This document shows, piece after piece, positions 1 through 9,033 of a DNA stretch of 56,536 nt; position 1 is the first letter of the stretch; every line of letters starts with the position of its first letter. The position numbers and the translations under genes are program-made. The notes under the pieces are model-generated. The model was not told the DNA's origin and did not search any database. It saw only the letters and a list, made by a program, of their open reading frames with translations. Origin of the DNA: Sporomusaceae bacterium (lineage in GTDB: Bacteria > Bacillota_C > Negativicutes > Sporomusales_B > UBA7701); NCBI GenBank assembly GCA_022839045.1, contig JALHDI010000004.1:1-56536 (forward strand), written 5' to 3'.

Positions 1-79
1 ATACCGAACACGGCAGTTAAGCCCCTATACGCCGAAAGTACTTGGCTGGCGACGGCCTGGGAGGATAGGTAGCCGCTGA
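1..79 (+). rRNA. rrf: 5S ribosomal RNA, 3' part
   Basis: The first bases read CCGAACACGGCAGTTAAGCCC, then a GCCGAAAGTACTTGGC arm and a GGGAGGATAGGTAGCCGC 3' arm. This is the typical order of the 3' two thirds of bacterial 5S rRNA. The 5' part lies before the window, so 16S and 23S genes probably precede it. The exact 3' end is estimated from the start of the terminator that follows within a few bases. Confidence 0.9.
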
Positions 80-84
80 TTACG

Positions 85-114
85 AAAACCCGCTCGCATA
101 CGCGAGCGGGTTTT
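85..114 (+). terminator. rRNA operon terminator
   Basis: AAAACCCGCTCGC-ata-CGCGAGCGGGTTTT forms a near-perfect stem ending in a T run, directly after the 5S sequence. It is a Rho-independent terminator of the rRNA operon. Confidence 0.9.
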
Positions 115-194
115 GTCTGTTTGTCAGGCAGGATATGGGTACGAGATACAGCACAGTGTGACGGCTGAAAGCGGGAGCTGGGCCAGCCTGTGAA

Positions 195-1919
195 CTACAA
201 ACCGAAGCCGCCGCCACGGTCGGTGCCGAGGGCCAATTTCTTGTAAAGCCGCAGCACCGGGGTGTCGGCTTTAGCGGGCAGCGGGGGATTTTTCGCCTTG
301 CGGGCGGCGAAGACCCGCTCGATCTCTTCCGGCGGCAGCGGCTGGCCGTTCACGCCCACGACGTCGAGACGGCGGGCGGCGACGTCCATCCTGATGAGGT
401 CGCCGTCCTCTAGATAAGCGATCGGTCCGCCCTCGGCGGCCTCGGGGGCGATGTGGCCGACGGCCGGGCCACGGGTGGCACCCGAAAAGCGCCCGTCGGT
501 GAAGAGAGCTACGCTTTTGGATAACTCCGGCATGTTCCAGAACGCTTCGGTGGTGCGGAGCATCTCCGGCACCCCCGACCCCTTCGGTCCCTCGCCGCGG
601 ATGAAAACGGCGGTGCCGGGGCCGATGTCGCCCCGTAAAAGCGCGGCGACAGCCTCCTCCTCCGAAGCGAAGACTTTAGCCTGGCCCTGGAAATTGTGGA
701 TGGCCTCATCGACGCCGGACAGCTTGATCACCGCCCCGTCGGGCGCCAGGTTGCCCTTGAGGATGCGGATATTGCCCTGAGGCTTCACGGGGTTCCGGCG
801 GGTCTTGATGATGTCGGCGGCGCTCAGGCGGTAGTTGATCAGATAGCTCTGCACGGCTGCGAACCAGCCCAACGCTTCCAACTCGGCGAGATTATCGCCG
901 ACCGTTTTCCCGGTCACGGTCATGGCATCGAGGTGGAGCATGTCACCCAGCTCGCGCATCACGGCCGGCACCCCGCCGGCGTACCAGAAGAGCTCGGTCG
1001 GCCACTGGCCGCCAGTCTTGAAGCTCACCAGCACCGGGGTGCGGCGGTTGACCGCATCGAAATCCTCCTGACTTATTTCGATGCCGATCTCATGAGCGAT
1101 GGCCGGCAGATGGAGGAGAGCATTGGTCGATCCCCCGAGCGCGGCGTGGACGGTCAGCGCGTTGAGAAAATTCTTTCTGGTCACGAACCTGCGGGGCCGC
1201 AGGTCCTGGCCGACGTTCGCCACGATCTGGCGGCCGGCCTGGCGGGCGTAGCGGCTGAGGTGCATGCTGTAAGCCGGTACGAGGGCAGTGCCGGGCAGAG
1301 CCAACCCCAGGGCTTCGGACATCGTCTGCATCGTGCTGGCCGTGCCCATGAACTGGCAGGCGCCGGCGCTGGGGCAGCAGTTCATCGTGTAGTAGGACAG
1401 CGCCTGCTGGGTTAGCTCTCCCTTTGCGAACCGGTCACCCGCGCCGTAGAGGATTTCCGAGGACATGAAATCGGGGCCGCTCAGCATCGCGCCGCCCGGC
1501 ACGTGGACGGACGGCAGGTCGAGGCGCAGCATGGTCATCAGCTGGGCGGGAATGGACTTGTCGCACGAAGCCATGAACAGGCAGCCGTCGAACGGCGAAG
1601 CCAAGGCATGAATTTCATACATAAAGGCCATGATTTCGCGGCTGACGAGCGAATAATTCATACCGTCGTGGGCCATGGCGATCCCGTCGCACATGTCGGT
1701 GACGGCGTACAGGGCGGCCTTGCCCCGGCTTTCGGCGACCGAGAGCTTCGCCTCCTCCGCCAGCCGGCCGAGATGGACGCTGCCGGGGTGGCTGTCCCCG
1801 TGGGCGGTGTCGATAAGGATCTGCGGCTTGGCCAAATCTCCCTCATCCCAGCATGTTCCGGCCCGCAGGCCGTCTCCCTGAAAATTGACCGTGCGCAGAT
1901 ACTGGCTGCGGCAGCTCAT
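195..1919 (-). CDS. IlvD/Edd-family dehydratase (dihydroxy-acid or aldonate dehydratase)
   Basis: 574 residues, the usual length for the IlvD/Edd family of Fe-S dehydratases, which remove water from 2,3-dihydroxy acids or sugar acids. Visible motifs are DMCDGIAMAHDGM (about 75-87), SCDKS (Cys119) and CCPSAGACQFMGTAST (about 181-196), which hold the cluster ligands, followed by GGSTNALLHLPA and DGRFSGATRGPAVGHI. The CPSAGAC form, rather than CGSCSG, resembles sugar-acid dehydratases more than classical IlvD. No other branched-chain amino acid genes are nearby, so the substrate is not settled. The ATG start is supported by GAAGGAGGGC just upstream. A terminator separates it from the desulfhydrase gene upstream on the same strand, so it probably has its own promoter in that short gap or depends on readthrough. 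Confidence 0.85.
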   Translation of the reverse strand: MSCRSQYLRTVNFQGDGLRAGTCWDEGDLAKPQILIDTAHGDSHPGSVHLGRLAEEAKLSVAESRGKAALYAVTDMCDGIAMAHDGMNYSLVSREIMAFMYEIHALASPFDGCLFMASCDKSIPAQLMTMLRLDLPSVHVPGGAMLSGPDFMSSEILYGAGDRFAKGELTQQALSYYTMNCCPSAGACQFMGTASTMQTMSEALGLALPGTALVPAYSMHLSRYARQAGRQIVANVGQDLRPRRFVTRKNFLNALTVHAALGGSTNALLHLPAIAHEIGIEISQEDFDAVNRRTPVLVSFKTGGQWPTELFWYAGGVPAVMRELGDMLHLDAMTVTGKTVGDNLAELEALGWFAAVQSYLINYRLSAADIIKTRRNPVKPQGNIRILKGNLAPDGAVIKLSGVDEAIHNFQGQAKVFASEEEAVAALLRGDIGPGTAVFIRGEGPKGSGVPEMLRTTEAFWNMPELSKSVALFTDGRFSGATRGPAVGHIAPEAAEGGPIAYLEDGDLIRMDVAARRLDVVGVNGQPLPPEEIERVFAARKAKNPPLPAKADTPVLRLYKKLALGTDRGGGFGL

Positions 1920-1951
1920 CTGTTAGCCCTCCTTCAATTAATGGCATTTAT

Positions 1952-1976
1952 AAAAAAGGAGCCTGAAAGGCTCCTT
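1952..1976 (-). terminator. terminator after D-cysteine desulfhydrase gene
   Basis: On the minus strand, AAGGAGCC-tttca-GGCTCCTT followed by T6 lies between the desulfhydrase stop and the dehydratase ribosome-binding site. It could terminate fully or act as an attenuator for the dehydratase gene. Confidence 0.8.
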
Positions 1977-1987
1977 CATCACAACTG

Positions 1988-2998
1988 TTATTTGCCGCCC
2001 GCTCCGTAAAAGGTCTCGGCATAGGCGAACAGGGCCGGCGAGCCGCCCGTATGGACAAACAGGACCTTATCGCTCTTCTTGAAATAACCCTTGCGGATCA
2101 GGCCGATGAGGCCGGCCATAGCCTTACCGGTGTAGACCGGGTCGAGAAGGATGCCTTCGAGGCGGGCCACCATCTCCACCGCCTCCACCATCTCGGCGGT
2201 CGGGAGAGAATAGCCCGGGCCGACGTATTCGTCGATGCAGTTCACCGCCTCGCGGGGGATGGGCTGCCTGAGGCCGACCCGCTTCGCGGTCGCCTGCGCG
2301 AGATTGTAGACCAGCTCCGTCTGTACGTCCCTCTTGCGGCTGATGTTGATGCCGATAACCGGAATATTGCTGTTGTTGCCGAAAAATCCGGTCAGCAGGC
2401 CAGCGTGGGTGCCGGCGCTGCCGCTGGTGGTGACGATGTAATCGAAGCTTATACCTTTGTCGAAAGACTGGGCGAGGATTTCCTCCGCGCAGGCCACGTA
2501 ACCGGTAGCGCCGATCTCGTTCGAGCCGCCGCCGGGGATGACGTAAGCCTTGCGGCCCATGGCAGCCAGCTCGGCGGCCACGGCCTCCATTTCCTTCAGC
2601 ATGTCCGCGCCGCCCGGCACGACCTTGACGGCTTCAACGCCGAGGAGGTGGAAGAGGAAATTGTTGCCGCTGCCCTGGGGCTTATAGCTACCGGGAACGC
2701 GCTCCTCCAATACCAGGCGGCACTTGAGCCCCTCCTTCACGGCCGCGGCCAGGGTAAGGCGGCAGTGGTTGGACTGGACGGCGCCGCAGGTAATGAGCGT
2801 ATCGGCCCCCTGGGCGAGGGCATCGGCGACGAGAAACTCCAGCTTGCGGGTCTTATTGCCGCCGGCGGCAAGGCCGAGCAGGTCGTCGCGCTTGATATAA
2901 ACGGCAGGACCTTCAAGGGCGGACGACAGGCGGGGCAGAAACTCGAGGGGGGTCGGCCCCTCGGTATAACGGCGGCGTGGAAAGCGGGCAAGATTCAT
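1988..2998 (-). CDS. dcyD: D-cysteine desulfhydrase / ACC-deaminase-family PLP enzyme
   Basis: 336 residues, matching the DcyD/ACC-deaminase branch of fold-type II PLP enzymes, which eliminate sulfide from D-cysteine to give pyruvate and ammonia. The PLP lysine lies in GGNKTRKLEF (about 46-55), followed by GAVQSNHCR, the GGGSNEIGATGY phosphate-binding stretch and TTSGSAGTHAG, all characteristic of this family. Start codon ATG with GGAGG eight bases upstream. The next gene upstream on the same strand is a (broken) amino-acid symporter, which would fit uptake and breakdown of a sulfur amino acid; that link is inference. Related members act on other D-amino acids or ACC, so exact substrate specificity is not proven by sequence. 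Confidence 0.85.
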   Translation of the reverse strand: MNLARFPRRRYTEGPTPLEFLPRLSSALEGPAVYIKRDDLLGLAAGGNKTRKLEFLVADALAQGADTLITCGAVQSNHCRLTLAAAVKEGLKCRLVLEERVPGSYKPQGSGNNFLFHLLGVEAVKVVPGGADMLKEMEAVAAELAAMGRKAYVIPGGGSNEIGATGYVACAEEILAQSFDKGISFDYIVTTSGSAGTHAGLLTGFFGNNSNIPVIGINISRKRDVQTELVYNLAQATAKRVGLRQPIPREAVNCIDEYVGPGYSLPTAEMVEAVEMVARLEGILLDPVYTGKAMAGLIGLIRKGYFKKSDKVLFVHTGGSPALFAYAETFYGAGGK

Positions 2999-3165
2999 GG
3001 CAATACCTCCTGAATACCCTTTGCGAACAAAGAGGCGGAATGGCTTCTATGCCGTGATAATTTCGGTGCCGGCGGGTAAAATCCTCTAAATAGTTTGCCG
3101 GCAGGAAACGGCGCTGCACCCGCCCGGGGTTCGGCGCCCGCCCCGTCGTACCGGTAAGCTACCTG

Positions 3166-4457
3166 TCATTCTTTGGCGGCAAGGTCCTGCGCGGTTATTT
3201 CCGAAGCGCCGCTGCCGGTTACCAGGCGGGCGATTACCAAGTCGCCGGAGACATTCAGCGTCGTTCTGCACATATCCAGGAAACGGTCGACGCCGAGGAT
3301 GAGGGCGATGCCTTCCGCGGGGATGCCGACCTGCACGAGCAGCACCACAATCAGCGGCAGCGAGCCGCCCGGTACGCCGGCCGTGCCTACGCCGGCGAGG
3401 ACGGACATCAGCACGATCAGAAACTGGCTGCCCAGGGAAAGGTCGATGCCGTAAGCCTGAGCCAGGAAGAGGACGGTTACGCCTTCGAACAGCGCCGTGC
3501 CGTTCTGGTTGGCGGTCGCCCCGATGGTAAGCACGAAACGGGCGATCTGCGGCGGCAGCTTGAGGGTATGTTCGGCGGCTTCCATGGCTACCGGCAGCGT
3601 GGCGTTGGAAGAAGCCGTCGAGAAGGCGTACAGATATACTTCTTTGCACTTCCTAAAATAATCCCATGGCGAAACGTTGGCTACCAGCTTGAGCGCCGTC
3701 CCGTAGACCACGAACTGCTGAATCAGCAGACCCAGCACGACCGTGAAAGCGAAGAAAGCGAGATTCTGCAGGAAGCCTGCCCCCATCTTGTAGGCGGTGT
3801 TGAACACCAGGCCGAAGATACCGTAGGGAGCGATCTGGATGGCAAAATCGATGACCTTCATCGAAACCTTGAAAACGCCGTCGAGAAACTGGATCAAGGG
3901 ATGTTCGTCGCTCTTTATGACGATACTGAGGGCATAGCCGAAGATGAGGGAGAAGAACATCAAGGCGACGATCTCGCCGGAAAAAGCCCTCGCAGCCGAA
4001 TCTATGGGGTTCTGGGCAGCAGATCTACGATATACTGGGTCCAGGGTTTACTCGCCGCCGCCTGCGCGTTCTTGGTGATCGTCAGCGCCGAAGCGTTGGA
4101 AGCGAGGGCGTTCTTGTCAAATTGCAGACCGGCGCCCGGTTGGAGAATGCCGGTCAGCGCGACGGCGATGATAACCGCCATACTGCTCAGAATGAGGGTG
4201 AACACCAGGGAACGGCCGGCCACCTTGCCGAGACCGCGGCCCTTGCCGAGCTCGAACACCCCGAGGATGATCGCCGCGACGATCAGCGGCACTACGACCA
4301 TAAAAACCAGGCGGAGGAAAATTGCGCCGGCGAGGGCGCAGAGATCCGTCACCGTCTTCATGAAGGGAAAAATTGTCGGCGGCAGGTAATAAAAACCGAT
4401 CAATCCGCAAATGACACCGAGGAGAAAGCCGAGGAGCAGCTTCTGATGTTGCTTCAA
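3166..4457 (-). pseudogene. dicarboxylate/amino-acid:cation symporter, frameshifted
   Basis: Two adjacent minus-strand frames together make one DAACS (GltP/GltT-type) transporter of about 430 residues. The N-terminal part begins at a TTG (4457) with GGGAGTG upstream and ends ...DLLPRTP at a stop at 4002-4004. The second part continues in another frame as IDSAARAFSGEIVALMFFSL to the stop at 3166. Aligned to the intact paralogue next door (INIIPTSPVKALLDANMLQI) the two pieces join without gap or overlap if one C is restored in the CCCC run (plus-strand GGGG, 4006-4009). The C-terminal part keeps the family's STASSNATLPVA, GATANQNGTALFEG and NVSGD signatures. Either the gene is a recent pseudogene or the base was lost in sequencing or assembly. 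Confidence 0.85.
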
Positions 4458-4714
4458 TCATATCACTCCCAACTGCCGAATATAAGGAAAAAATACCTGA
4501 GCCGAAGGAGCTTCTGAACCAAACCCCGCCTCCTTTTCGGTTTCCGTAAATTACCTGAAAGTTAGGAAAATTGCGCTGATAACAAGGCGAAGTAATCGCC
4601 GGCCTCAATGTGCGGCTATCGAATACTGTGTCAGCCATGCAAAAATTCTCTATAAACCAGCCTATTCCTTCGTAACAACAAAATACTACACGATAATACG
4701 TCAAAATCGCCCGA

Positions 4715-4734
4715 TATGGCCAATTATGGCCAAT
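4715..4734. repeat. tandem 10-bp repeat TATGGCCAAT x2
   Basis: TATGGCCAAT occurs twice head to tail with exact 10-bp period, so the two palindromic TGGCCA cores face the same side of the helix. It lies about 260 bp upstream of the frameshifted symporter start. A regulator binding site is possible. The rest of 4458-4855 holds the terminator listed next and no gene I can recognise. Confidence 0.5.
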
Positions 4735-4758
4735 TTGGATGCTTTTGGCGCCCCGAAG

Positions 4759-4783
4759 AAAAAAGCACTCCGCAGAGTGCTTT
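4759..4783 (-). terminator. terminator after intact symporter gene
   Basis: AAAGCACTC-tgcg-GAGTGCTTT on the minus strand is followed by a T6 run. It lies about 75 bases beyond the stop of the symporter gene that ends at 4856. The stem is also flanked by A/T runs on the other side. Confidence 0.85.
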
Positions 4784-4855
4784 AAAAAACGTGTTACGTT
4801 TTTACGTTTGGAAACTAACGCTTTGCCTTTGCCTGGTCAGCCGCCGCGGGCAATA

Positions 4856-6076
4856 TCAGGCGGAGACGGACGGCGTCGAATGGCTGCGTTTGTTTTCGGA
4901 GTTCTGGATAAAGATGGAGCAGACCGCGTCGCCGGTTATATTGAGAGTCGTGCGGGCCATATCGAGTATCCGGTCGATGCCGGCGATCAGCGCGATCCCT
5001 TCCAGCGGCAGGCCGACGGCTTGCAGGGTCAGGGTGAGCATGATCAGGCCGGCGCCGGGAACGCCGGCGGCGCCGATGGAAGCGAGGGTGCCGGTCAGCA
5101 CGATTATCAGCATCTGGCTTACCGACAGATCGATGCCGTATACCTGGGCGACGAACAGCGCCGACGCGCCCTGATAAATGGCCGTGCCGTCCATATTGAT
5201 CGTCGCGCCCAGCGGCAGCACGAAGCTGGATACTTCCTTGGACACGCCGAGATTCTCCTGGGTATTCTTCATCGTCACCGGCAGGGCAGCTGCGCTGCTG
5301 CAAGTCGAAAAGGCGATCATCTGGGCCGGCAGGATTCCCTTGAAGAACCTCATCGGGCTCATATTGCCGAAGATTTTGAGCGCCGAAGTGTAGGTGATGG
5401 CCAGATGGAGGAGACAGCCGATGTAGACGGCGCCGATTACCTTGGCGAGCGGAATAAGCACCTTGGGGCCGTTGGCGGCCACGACCGGGAGGATGAGCGC
5501 GAACACGCCGTAGGGGGCAAGCTCCATGATTATGCCGACTATTTTATAAGTGACCTCCGCCAAACCGTCGAAAAAAGCCTCGACCGGTTTAGCCTTTTGG
5601 CCGACAAGCGTGATGCCTATGCCGATAAACAGAGCGAAGGCGATGATTTGCAGCATGTTGGCATCAAGCAACGCCTTTACGGGGCTGGTGGGGATGATAT
5701 TGATAAGTACATCCATTATGGGAGGAGCTTCCTTGCCTTTGTAAACGGCATTGGCCGGCAGCTTGAGACCTTCGCCAGGCGACATGATCAGGGCCACGAT
5801 GATGCCGATGGTGACGGCGAATGCGGTGGTGATAAGATAGAATGAGATCGTTTTGCCGCCGATGCGGCCCAGTTTCCGCACGTCGCCCAAGCTGCACGCA
5901 CCGACGATCAGCGACGCCAGCACGAGGGGAACGATGATCATCTTGATCAGGTTGATGAACAACGTTCCGACGGGAGCGATCCACTTTTTGGCGAAACCGA
6001 GTCCTTCGGGGCCCATGACCAGACCGACGATCACGCCCAGGACCAGACCAATGAGGATCTTGTTGGACAGATGCAT
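4856..6076 (-). CDS. dicarboxylate/amino-acid:cation symporter (DAACS, GltP/GltT type)
   Basis: 406 residues, the normal length for a sodium- or proton-coupled glutamate/aspartate/dicarboxylate carrier of the inner membrane with eight helices and two re-entrant hairpins. The hallmark segments are present: AFSTCSSAAALPVTMK (hairpin 1), LPLGATINMDGTAIYQG (helix 7), GAAGVPGAGLIML (hairpin 2) and TTLNITGDAV (helix 8 with substrate-binding Asp). The ATG start follows TTAGGAGGTC. It is a paralogue of the frameshifted gene downstream, so it may be the only working copy. Substrate cannot be told from sequence; glutamate/aspartate is the commonest, and the aspartate racemase across the divergent gap would fit. 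Confidence 0.92.
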   Translation of the reverse strand: MHLSNKILIGLVLGVIVGLVMGPEGLGFAKKWIAPVGTLFINLIKMIIVPLVLASLIVGACSLGDVRKLGRIGGKTISFYLITTAFAVTIGIIVALIMSPGEGLKLPANAVYKGKEAPPIMDVLINIIPTSPVKALLDANMLQIIAFALFIGIGITLVGQKAKPVEAFFDGLAEVTYKIVGIIMELAPYGVFALILPVVAANGPKVLIPLAKVIGAVYIGCLLHLAITYTSALKIFGNMSPMRFFKGILPAQMIAFSTCSSAAALPVTMKNTQENLGVSKEVSSFVLPLGATINMDGTAIYQGASALFVAQVYGIDLSVSQMLIIVLTGTLASIGAAGVPGAGLIMLTLTLQAVGLPLEGIALIAGIDRILDMARTTLNITGDAVCSIFIQNSENKRSHSTPSVSA

Positions 6077-6417
6077 ACGCGACCTCCTAAATTAGTATTT
6101 ACCCGGCACCTAGCCTACCTCAATTTTACTTTTGCCGGAATTATCTGTCAATGGCCTGGGGAAGCCCCGCCAGCTTGTCTTTACAAAAAAATTCCCTGTT
6201 CGTCGGGGCGGCTTCTGATTCCGTTCCCAGCGGGCTGTAGGCCCCGACATCGCATAGGCGTGCATTGCGATAAGCCCCGCACCGGCGGCATGAAACCGAC
6301 ACCTCAAAAAGAAACCGAAAGTAACATGAAAATACACAGGCGATTGCGGATGTCTCGATGGAGGGAAGTAAGCAGGCCGGAGCGAACATAATATAATCAC
6401 ACGACGGAGGCAGAAAC
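6077..6417. other. intergenic region between divergent genes, no gene seen
   Basis: This gap separates the minus-strand symporter from the plus-strand racemase and must hold both promoters. I see no convincing coding region, riboswitch or terminator. The last bases contain ACGGAGG, the ribosome-binding site of the racemase gene, preceded by an AT-rich CATAATATAATCACAC segment that may include a -10 element. Confidence 0.5.
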
Positions 6418-7122
6418 ATGAGCAAGACGGTAGGCATCCTCGGCGGCATGGGGCCGCTGGCGACGGTGGACCTGTTCGCGAAAATCGTTGAAAATACGCC
6501 GGCGGTGCTCGACCAGGACCACCTGCGGATCATAATAGACAACAATCCACAGATCCCGCCGCGGGTCGAGGCTATCATGCAGGGCGGCGAGAGCCCCCTG
6601 CCGGCCATGGCGGCGTCGGCCAAACTGCTCGCGGCCGCCGGGGCCGACTTTATCGTCATGCCCTGCAACACCGCCCATTACTGGCTGGCCGAGCTGCAGA
6701 CCGCGGTCGACATCCCCTTCTACGGCATGATCGACAACGCCGCCGCCTACATCGCGGCCAACCACCGCGCCCTGTCGGGGCGGGTGCTGCTGCTGGCCAC
6801 CGCGGCCACCGTCCGGCTTGGTCTATACCAGCAGGCGTTCGCCAGGGAAGGGCTGGCGCTCCGCCTGCCCAACCAGGACGAACAGACCGTGCTCGACAAA
6901 GCCGTTCGCCGGGTCAAGGCCGGTGAATTGGCCGCCAACCCCTATCTGGACGAACTCAACGCCATGCTGGCCCGCCATGCGGCGGCCGGAGCCGCGGCCG
7001 TTCTCGCCGGCTGCACCGAAGTGCCGCTGCTCTTCCCCTATTTCACCGTCCCCCTGGAGAAGTTCGACGCCACCCTGCTGCTCGCCAGGATGGCCGTCGC
7101 CCGCGCCCGGGAGACAGAATAA
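6418..7122 (+). CDS. aspartate/glutamate racemase family protein
   Basis: 234 residues, matching cofactor-independent aspartate racemases (RacD/YgeA type). The N-terminus has the family's VGILGGMGPLATVDLF. The two catalytic cysteines are in MPCNTAH (about 81-87) and AGCTEVPLL, so both halves of the two-base mechanism are present. ATG start with GACGGAGG nine bases upstream. The stop is followed after 16 bases by ApbE, so the two genes probably share a transcript. Broad-specificity amino acid racemases look the same, so the exact amino acid is inferred. Confidence 0.88.
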   Translation: MSKTVGILGGMGPLATVDLFAKIVENTPAVLDQDHLRIIIDNNPQIPPRVEAIMQGGESPLPAMAASAKLLAAAGADFIVMPCNTAHYWLAELQTAVDIPFYGMIDNAAAYIAANHRALSGRVLLLATAATVRLGLYQQAFAREGLALRLPNQDEQTVLDKAVRRVKAGELAANPYLDELNAMLARHAAAGAAAVLAGCTEVPLLFPYFTVPLEKFDATLLLARMAVARARETE

Positions 7123-7138
7123 ACCGCAAGGAGCACCG

Positions 7139-8152
7139 ATGAAACAGCGGATATTGTTGATCGGCCTCATCCTCGCCGTCGCCGTGCTGGCCGCCGCCTG
7201 CCGGCCCGGCGCGCCGCCGGCCGCCAAACCCTATAAGGAAACCCAGTTCCTCATGGACACCATCATCGAAATGACCGCCTATGGACCCGGCGCCGAGAGC
7301 GCGATCAAGGCCGCCTTTGCCGAAATCAAGCGGCTCCACGACATTACCAACCATTTCGACCCCGCCAGCCAGGTATCCGAAATCAACCAGGCCGCCGGCC
7401 GCGCTAAAGTGAAGGTCGACCCCGACCTCATCGCCATGATGCAGCGGTCGAACGAGCTGGCAGACAAGCTGGAAGGCACCTTCGACGTCACCGTGGGGCC
7501 GCTCACCGAACTGTGGGGCGTTGGCCGCAAGGGCGACTTCGTTCCCGCCCAGGAAGACATCGAAAAAGTATTGCCACTCGTCAACTACCGCATGGTGGCG
7601 ATCGACGCCGCCGCCGGCACCGTCTACCTCCCCAAGGAAGGCATGAAACTCGACCTCGGCGGCATCGCCAAAGGCTACGCCGTCGATAAAGCCATCGCCA
7701 TCCTCAAAAGCCACGGCATTGCCTCGGCCCTGGTCAATGCCGGCGGCGACGTGCGGGTCGTCGGCAGGCGCCCCGACGGCAACCCCTGGCGTATCGGCGT
7801 GCAGCATCCCCGCAAACCCGACGCCATCATCGCCAAACTGGCCCTGACCGAGTGGGACACCATGGAGACCTCGGGCGACTACCAGCGCTATATAATGAAA
7901 GACGGCGTGCGCTACTCCCACGTGCTCGACCCCCGCTCCGGCCGCCAACCCCGTCACCTGGTCAGCGTGACTATGGCGGTCAACAACTCCGCCGACGGCG
8001 ACATCTTCAGCACCGCCCTCCTCATCCTCGGCCCGGAACGCGGCCTGCAACTACTGCGTCAGTTCCCCGGCGTCGAAGCGATAATGGTCGCCGCCGACGG
8101 CAAAGTAACCCTGAGCCCCGGGCTGGAAGGCAAGGCGGAAATCGAAAAATGA
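7139..8152 (+). CDS. apbE: FAD:protein FMN transferase ApbE, lipoprotein
   Basis: 337 residues. The ATG at 7139 is preceded by CAAGGAGC and starts a signal peptide ending in the lipobox LAAAC (Cys21), so this start is preferred over any upstream in-frame codon inside the racemase gene. ApbE attaches FMN to Thr/Ser of exported flavoproteins such as Rnf and Nqr subunits. Family features seen: ETQFLMDTIIEMTAYG, the FDVTVGPLTELWG segment, GMKLDLGGIAKGYAVDKA, NAGGDVRVVGRRPDG and TSGDYQRY with YSHVLDPRSG. No flavinylation target lies in this window, so its substrate is elsewhere. It acts outside the cytoplasmic membrane. Confidence 0.93.
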   Translation: MKQRILLIGLILAVAVLAAACRPGAPPAAKPYKETQFLMDTIIEMTAYGPGAESAIKAAFAEIKRLHDITNHFDPASQVSEINQAAGRAKVKVDPDLIAMMQRSNELADKLEGTFDVTVGPLTELWGVGRKGDFVPAQEDIEKVLPLVNYRMVAIDAAAGTVYLPKEGMKLDLGGIAKGYAVDKAIAILKSHGIASALVNAGGDVRVVGRRPDGNPWRIGVQHPRKPDAIIAKLALTEWDTMETSGDYQRYIMKDGVRYSHVLDPRSGRQPRHLVSVTMAVNNSADGDIFSTALLILGPERGLQLLRQFPGVEAIMVAADGKVTLSPGLEGKAEIEK

Positions 8153-8162
8153 CCGTACGTTA

Positions 8163-8192
8163 TTGCCAGTTCCTGGCCTAATCGGGTATAAT
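8163..8192 (+). promoter_or_regulatory. probable promoter of the cbiM operon
   Basis: TTGCCA (8163-8168) and a perfect TATAAT (8187-8192) are 18 bp apart. The resulting leader of about 135 bases before cbiM contains a hairpin ACCCCacgaaGGGGAT and ends with TGGAGGAG as ribosome-binding site. I looked for a cobalamin or NiCo riboswitch in the leader and could not match the conserved boxes. Confidence 0.55.
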
Positions 8193-8335
8193 TAAACCGG
8201 TAAAGCACTGACCGAACCCCACGAAGGGGATTGGCGCGCGTTTTTCAGCTGAATTCATAGGACAGGTCCACGAAGGCCGAGGAAACGGAAGATTTCCAGG
8301 GTATTTGTGGATTTTATTTTTCTGGAGGAGTCTCT

Positions 8336-9022
8336 ATGCACATTCCCGAGGGATACCTGAGCCCATCGACCTGCCTCACACTCACCGGCGCTATGTTGCC
8401 CATCTGGTACCGGGCCTCGGCCGCGGCCAGAGCTGGGCTCGACGCCGCGCGCGTCCCCTTCCTGGCCATGGGGGCCGTATTCTCCTTCCTCATCATGATG
8501 TTCAACATCCCCATCCCCGACGGCACCACCGCCCACGCCGCCGGCGGCGTACTGCTGGCGATCGTCCTCGGGCCATGGGCGGCCGTCATCGCCGTAAGCG
8601 CGGCGCTCCTCATACAGGCCCTGCTCTTCGGCGACGGCGGCGTGCTCTCCTTCGGGGCCAACGCCTTCAACCTGGCCTTCATCATGCCCTTCACCGGCTA
8701 TTACGTCTACCGTCTGGCCGCGGGCGACGCGCAGGCCGACTCGGCCCGCCGCCTGTTCGCCGCCGGCCTGGGCGGCTACATCGGTCTTAACATCGCTGCC
8801 CTGATCGCCGCTGTCCAGTTCGGCATTCAGCCGCTCCTCTTCACCGCCGCCGACGGGACGCCCCTCTACTGCCCCTACGGCCTGGAAGTCGCCATCCCCG
8901 CCATGCTCATCCCTCATCTTACCCTCGCGGGCTTCGCCGAAGCGGCGGTAACCGCCCTGGCCCTCAAATACGTGCTCAAAACCTCGCCGGAGATGCTTGT
9001 CGCCGGCCAAGCCGGACGCTGA
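8336..9022 (+). CDS. cbiM: cobalt/nickel ECF transporter substrate-binding subunit CbiM
   Basis: 228 residues. It starts exactly MHIPEGYLSP, the invariant N-terminus of CbiM/NikM proteins, in which the amino group of Met1 and His2 coordinate the metal. Thus the ATG at 8336 is certain; TGGAGGAG lies just upstream. Later segments DGTTAHAAGGVLLAIVLGPWAA and FGDGGVLSFGANAFNLAF (with the third metal-binding His and neighbouring loops) are also typical. It is a multi-helix membrane protein that gives metal specificity to the complex made with the next three genes. Co versus Ni cannot be decided by eye; the cluster is near corrinoid precursor genes but the genome also encodes nickel enzymes (hydrogenase, LarA-like). 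Confidence 0.95.
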   Translation: MHIPEGYLSPSTCLTLTGAMLPIWYRASAAARAGLDAARVPFLAMGAVFSFLIMMFNIPIPDGTTAHAAGGVLLAIVLGPWAAVIAVSAALLIQALLFGDGGVLSFGANAFNLAFIMPFTGYYVYRLAAGDAQADSARRLFAAGLGGYIGLNIAALIAAVQFGIQPLLFTAADGTPLYCPYGLEVAIPAMLIPHLTLAGFAEAAVTALALKYVLKTSPEMLVAGQAGR

Positions 9023-9033
9023 GGAGGGATATC

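Noticed and set aside
8193..8335. Cobalamin or NiCo riboswitch before cbiM
   Set aside because: No B12 box or the conserved NiCo internal-loop sequences could be matched by eye; only a GGACAG hexamer agrees, which is too little.
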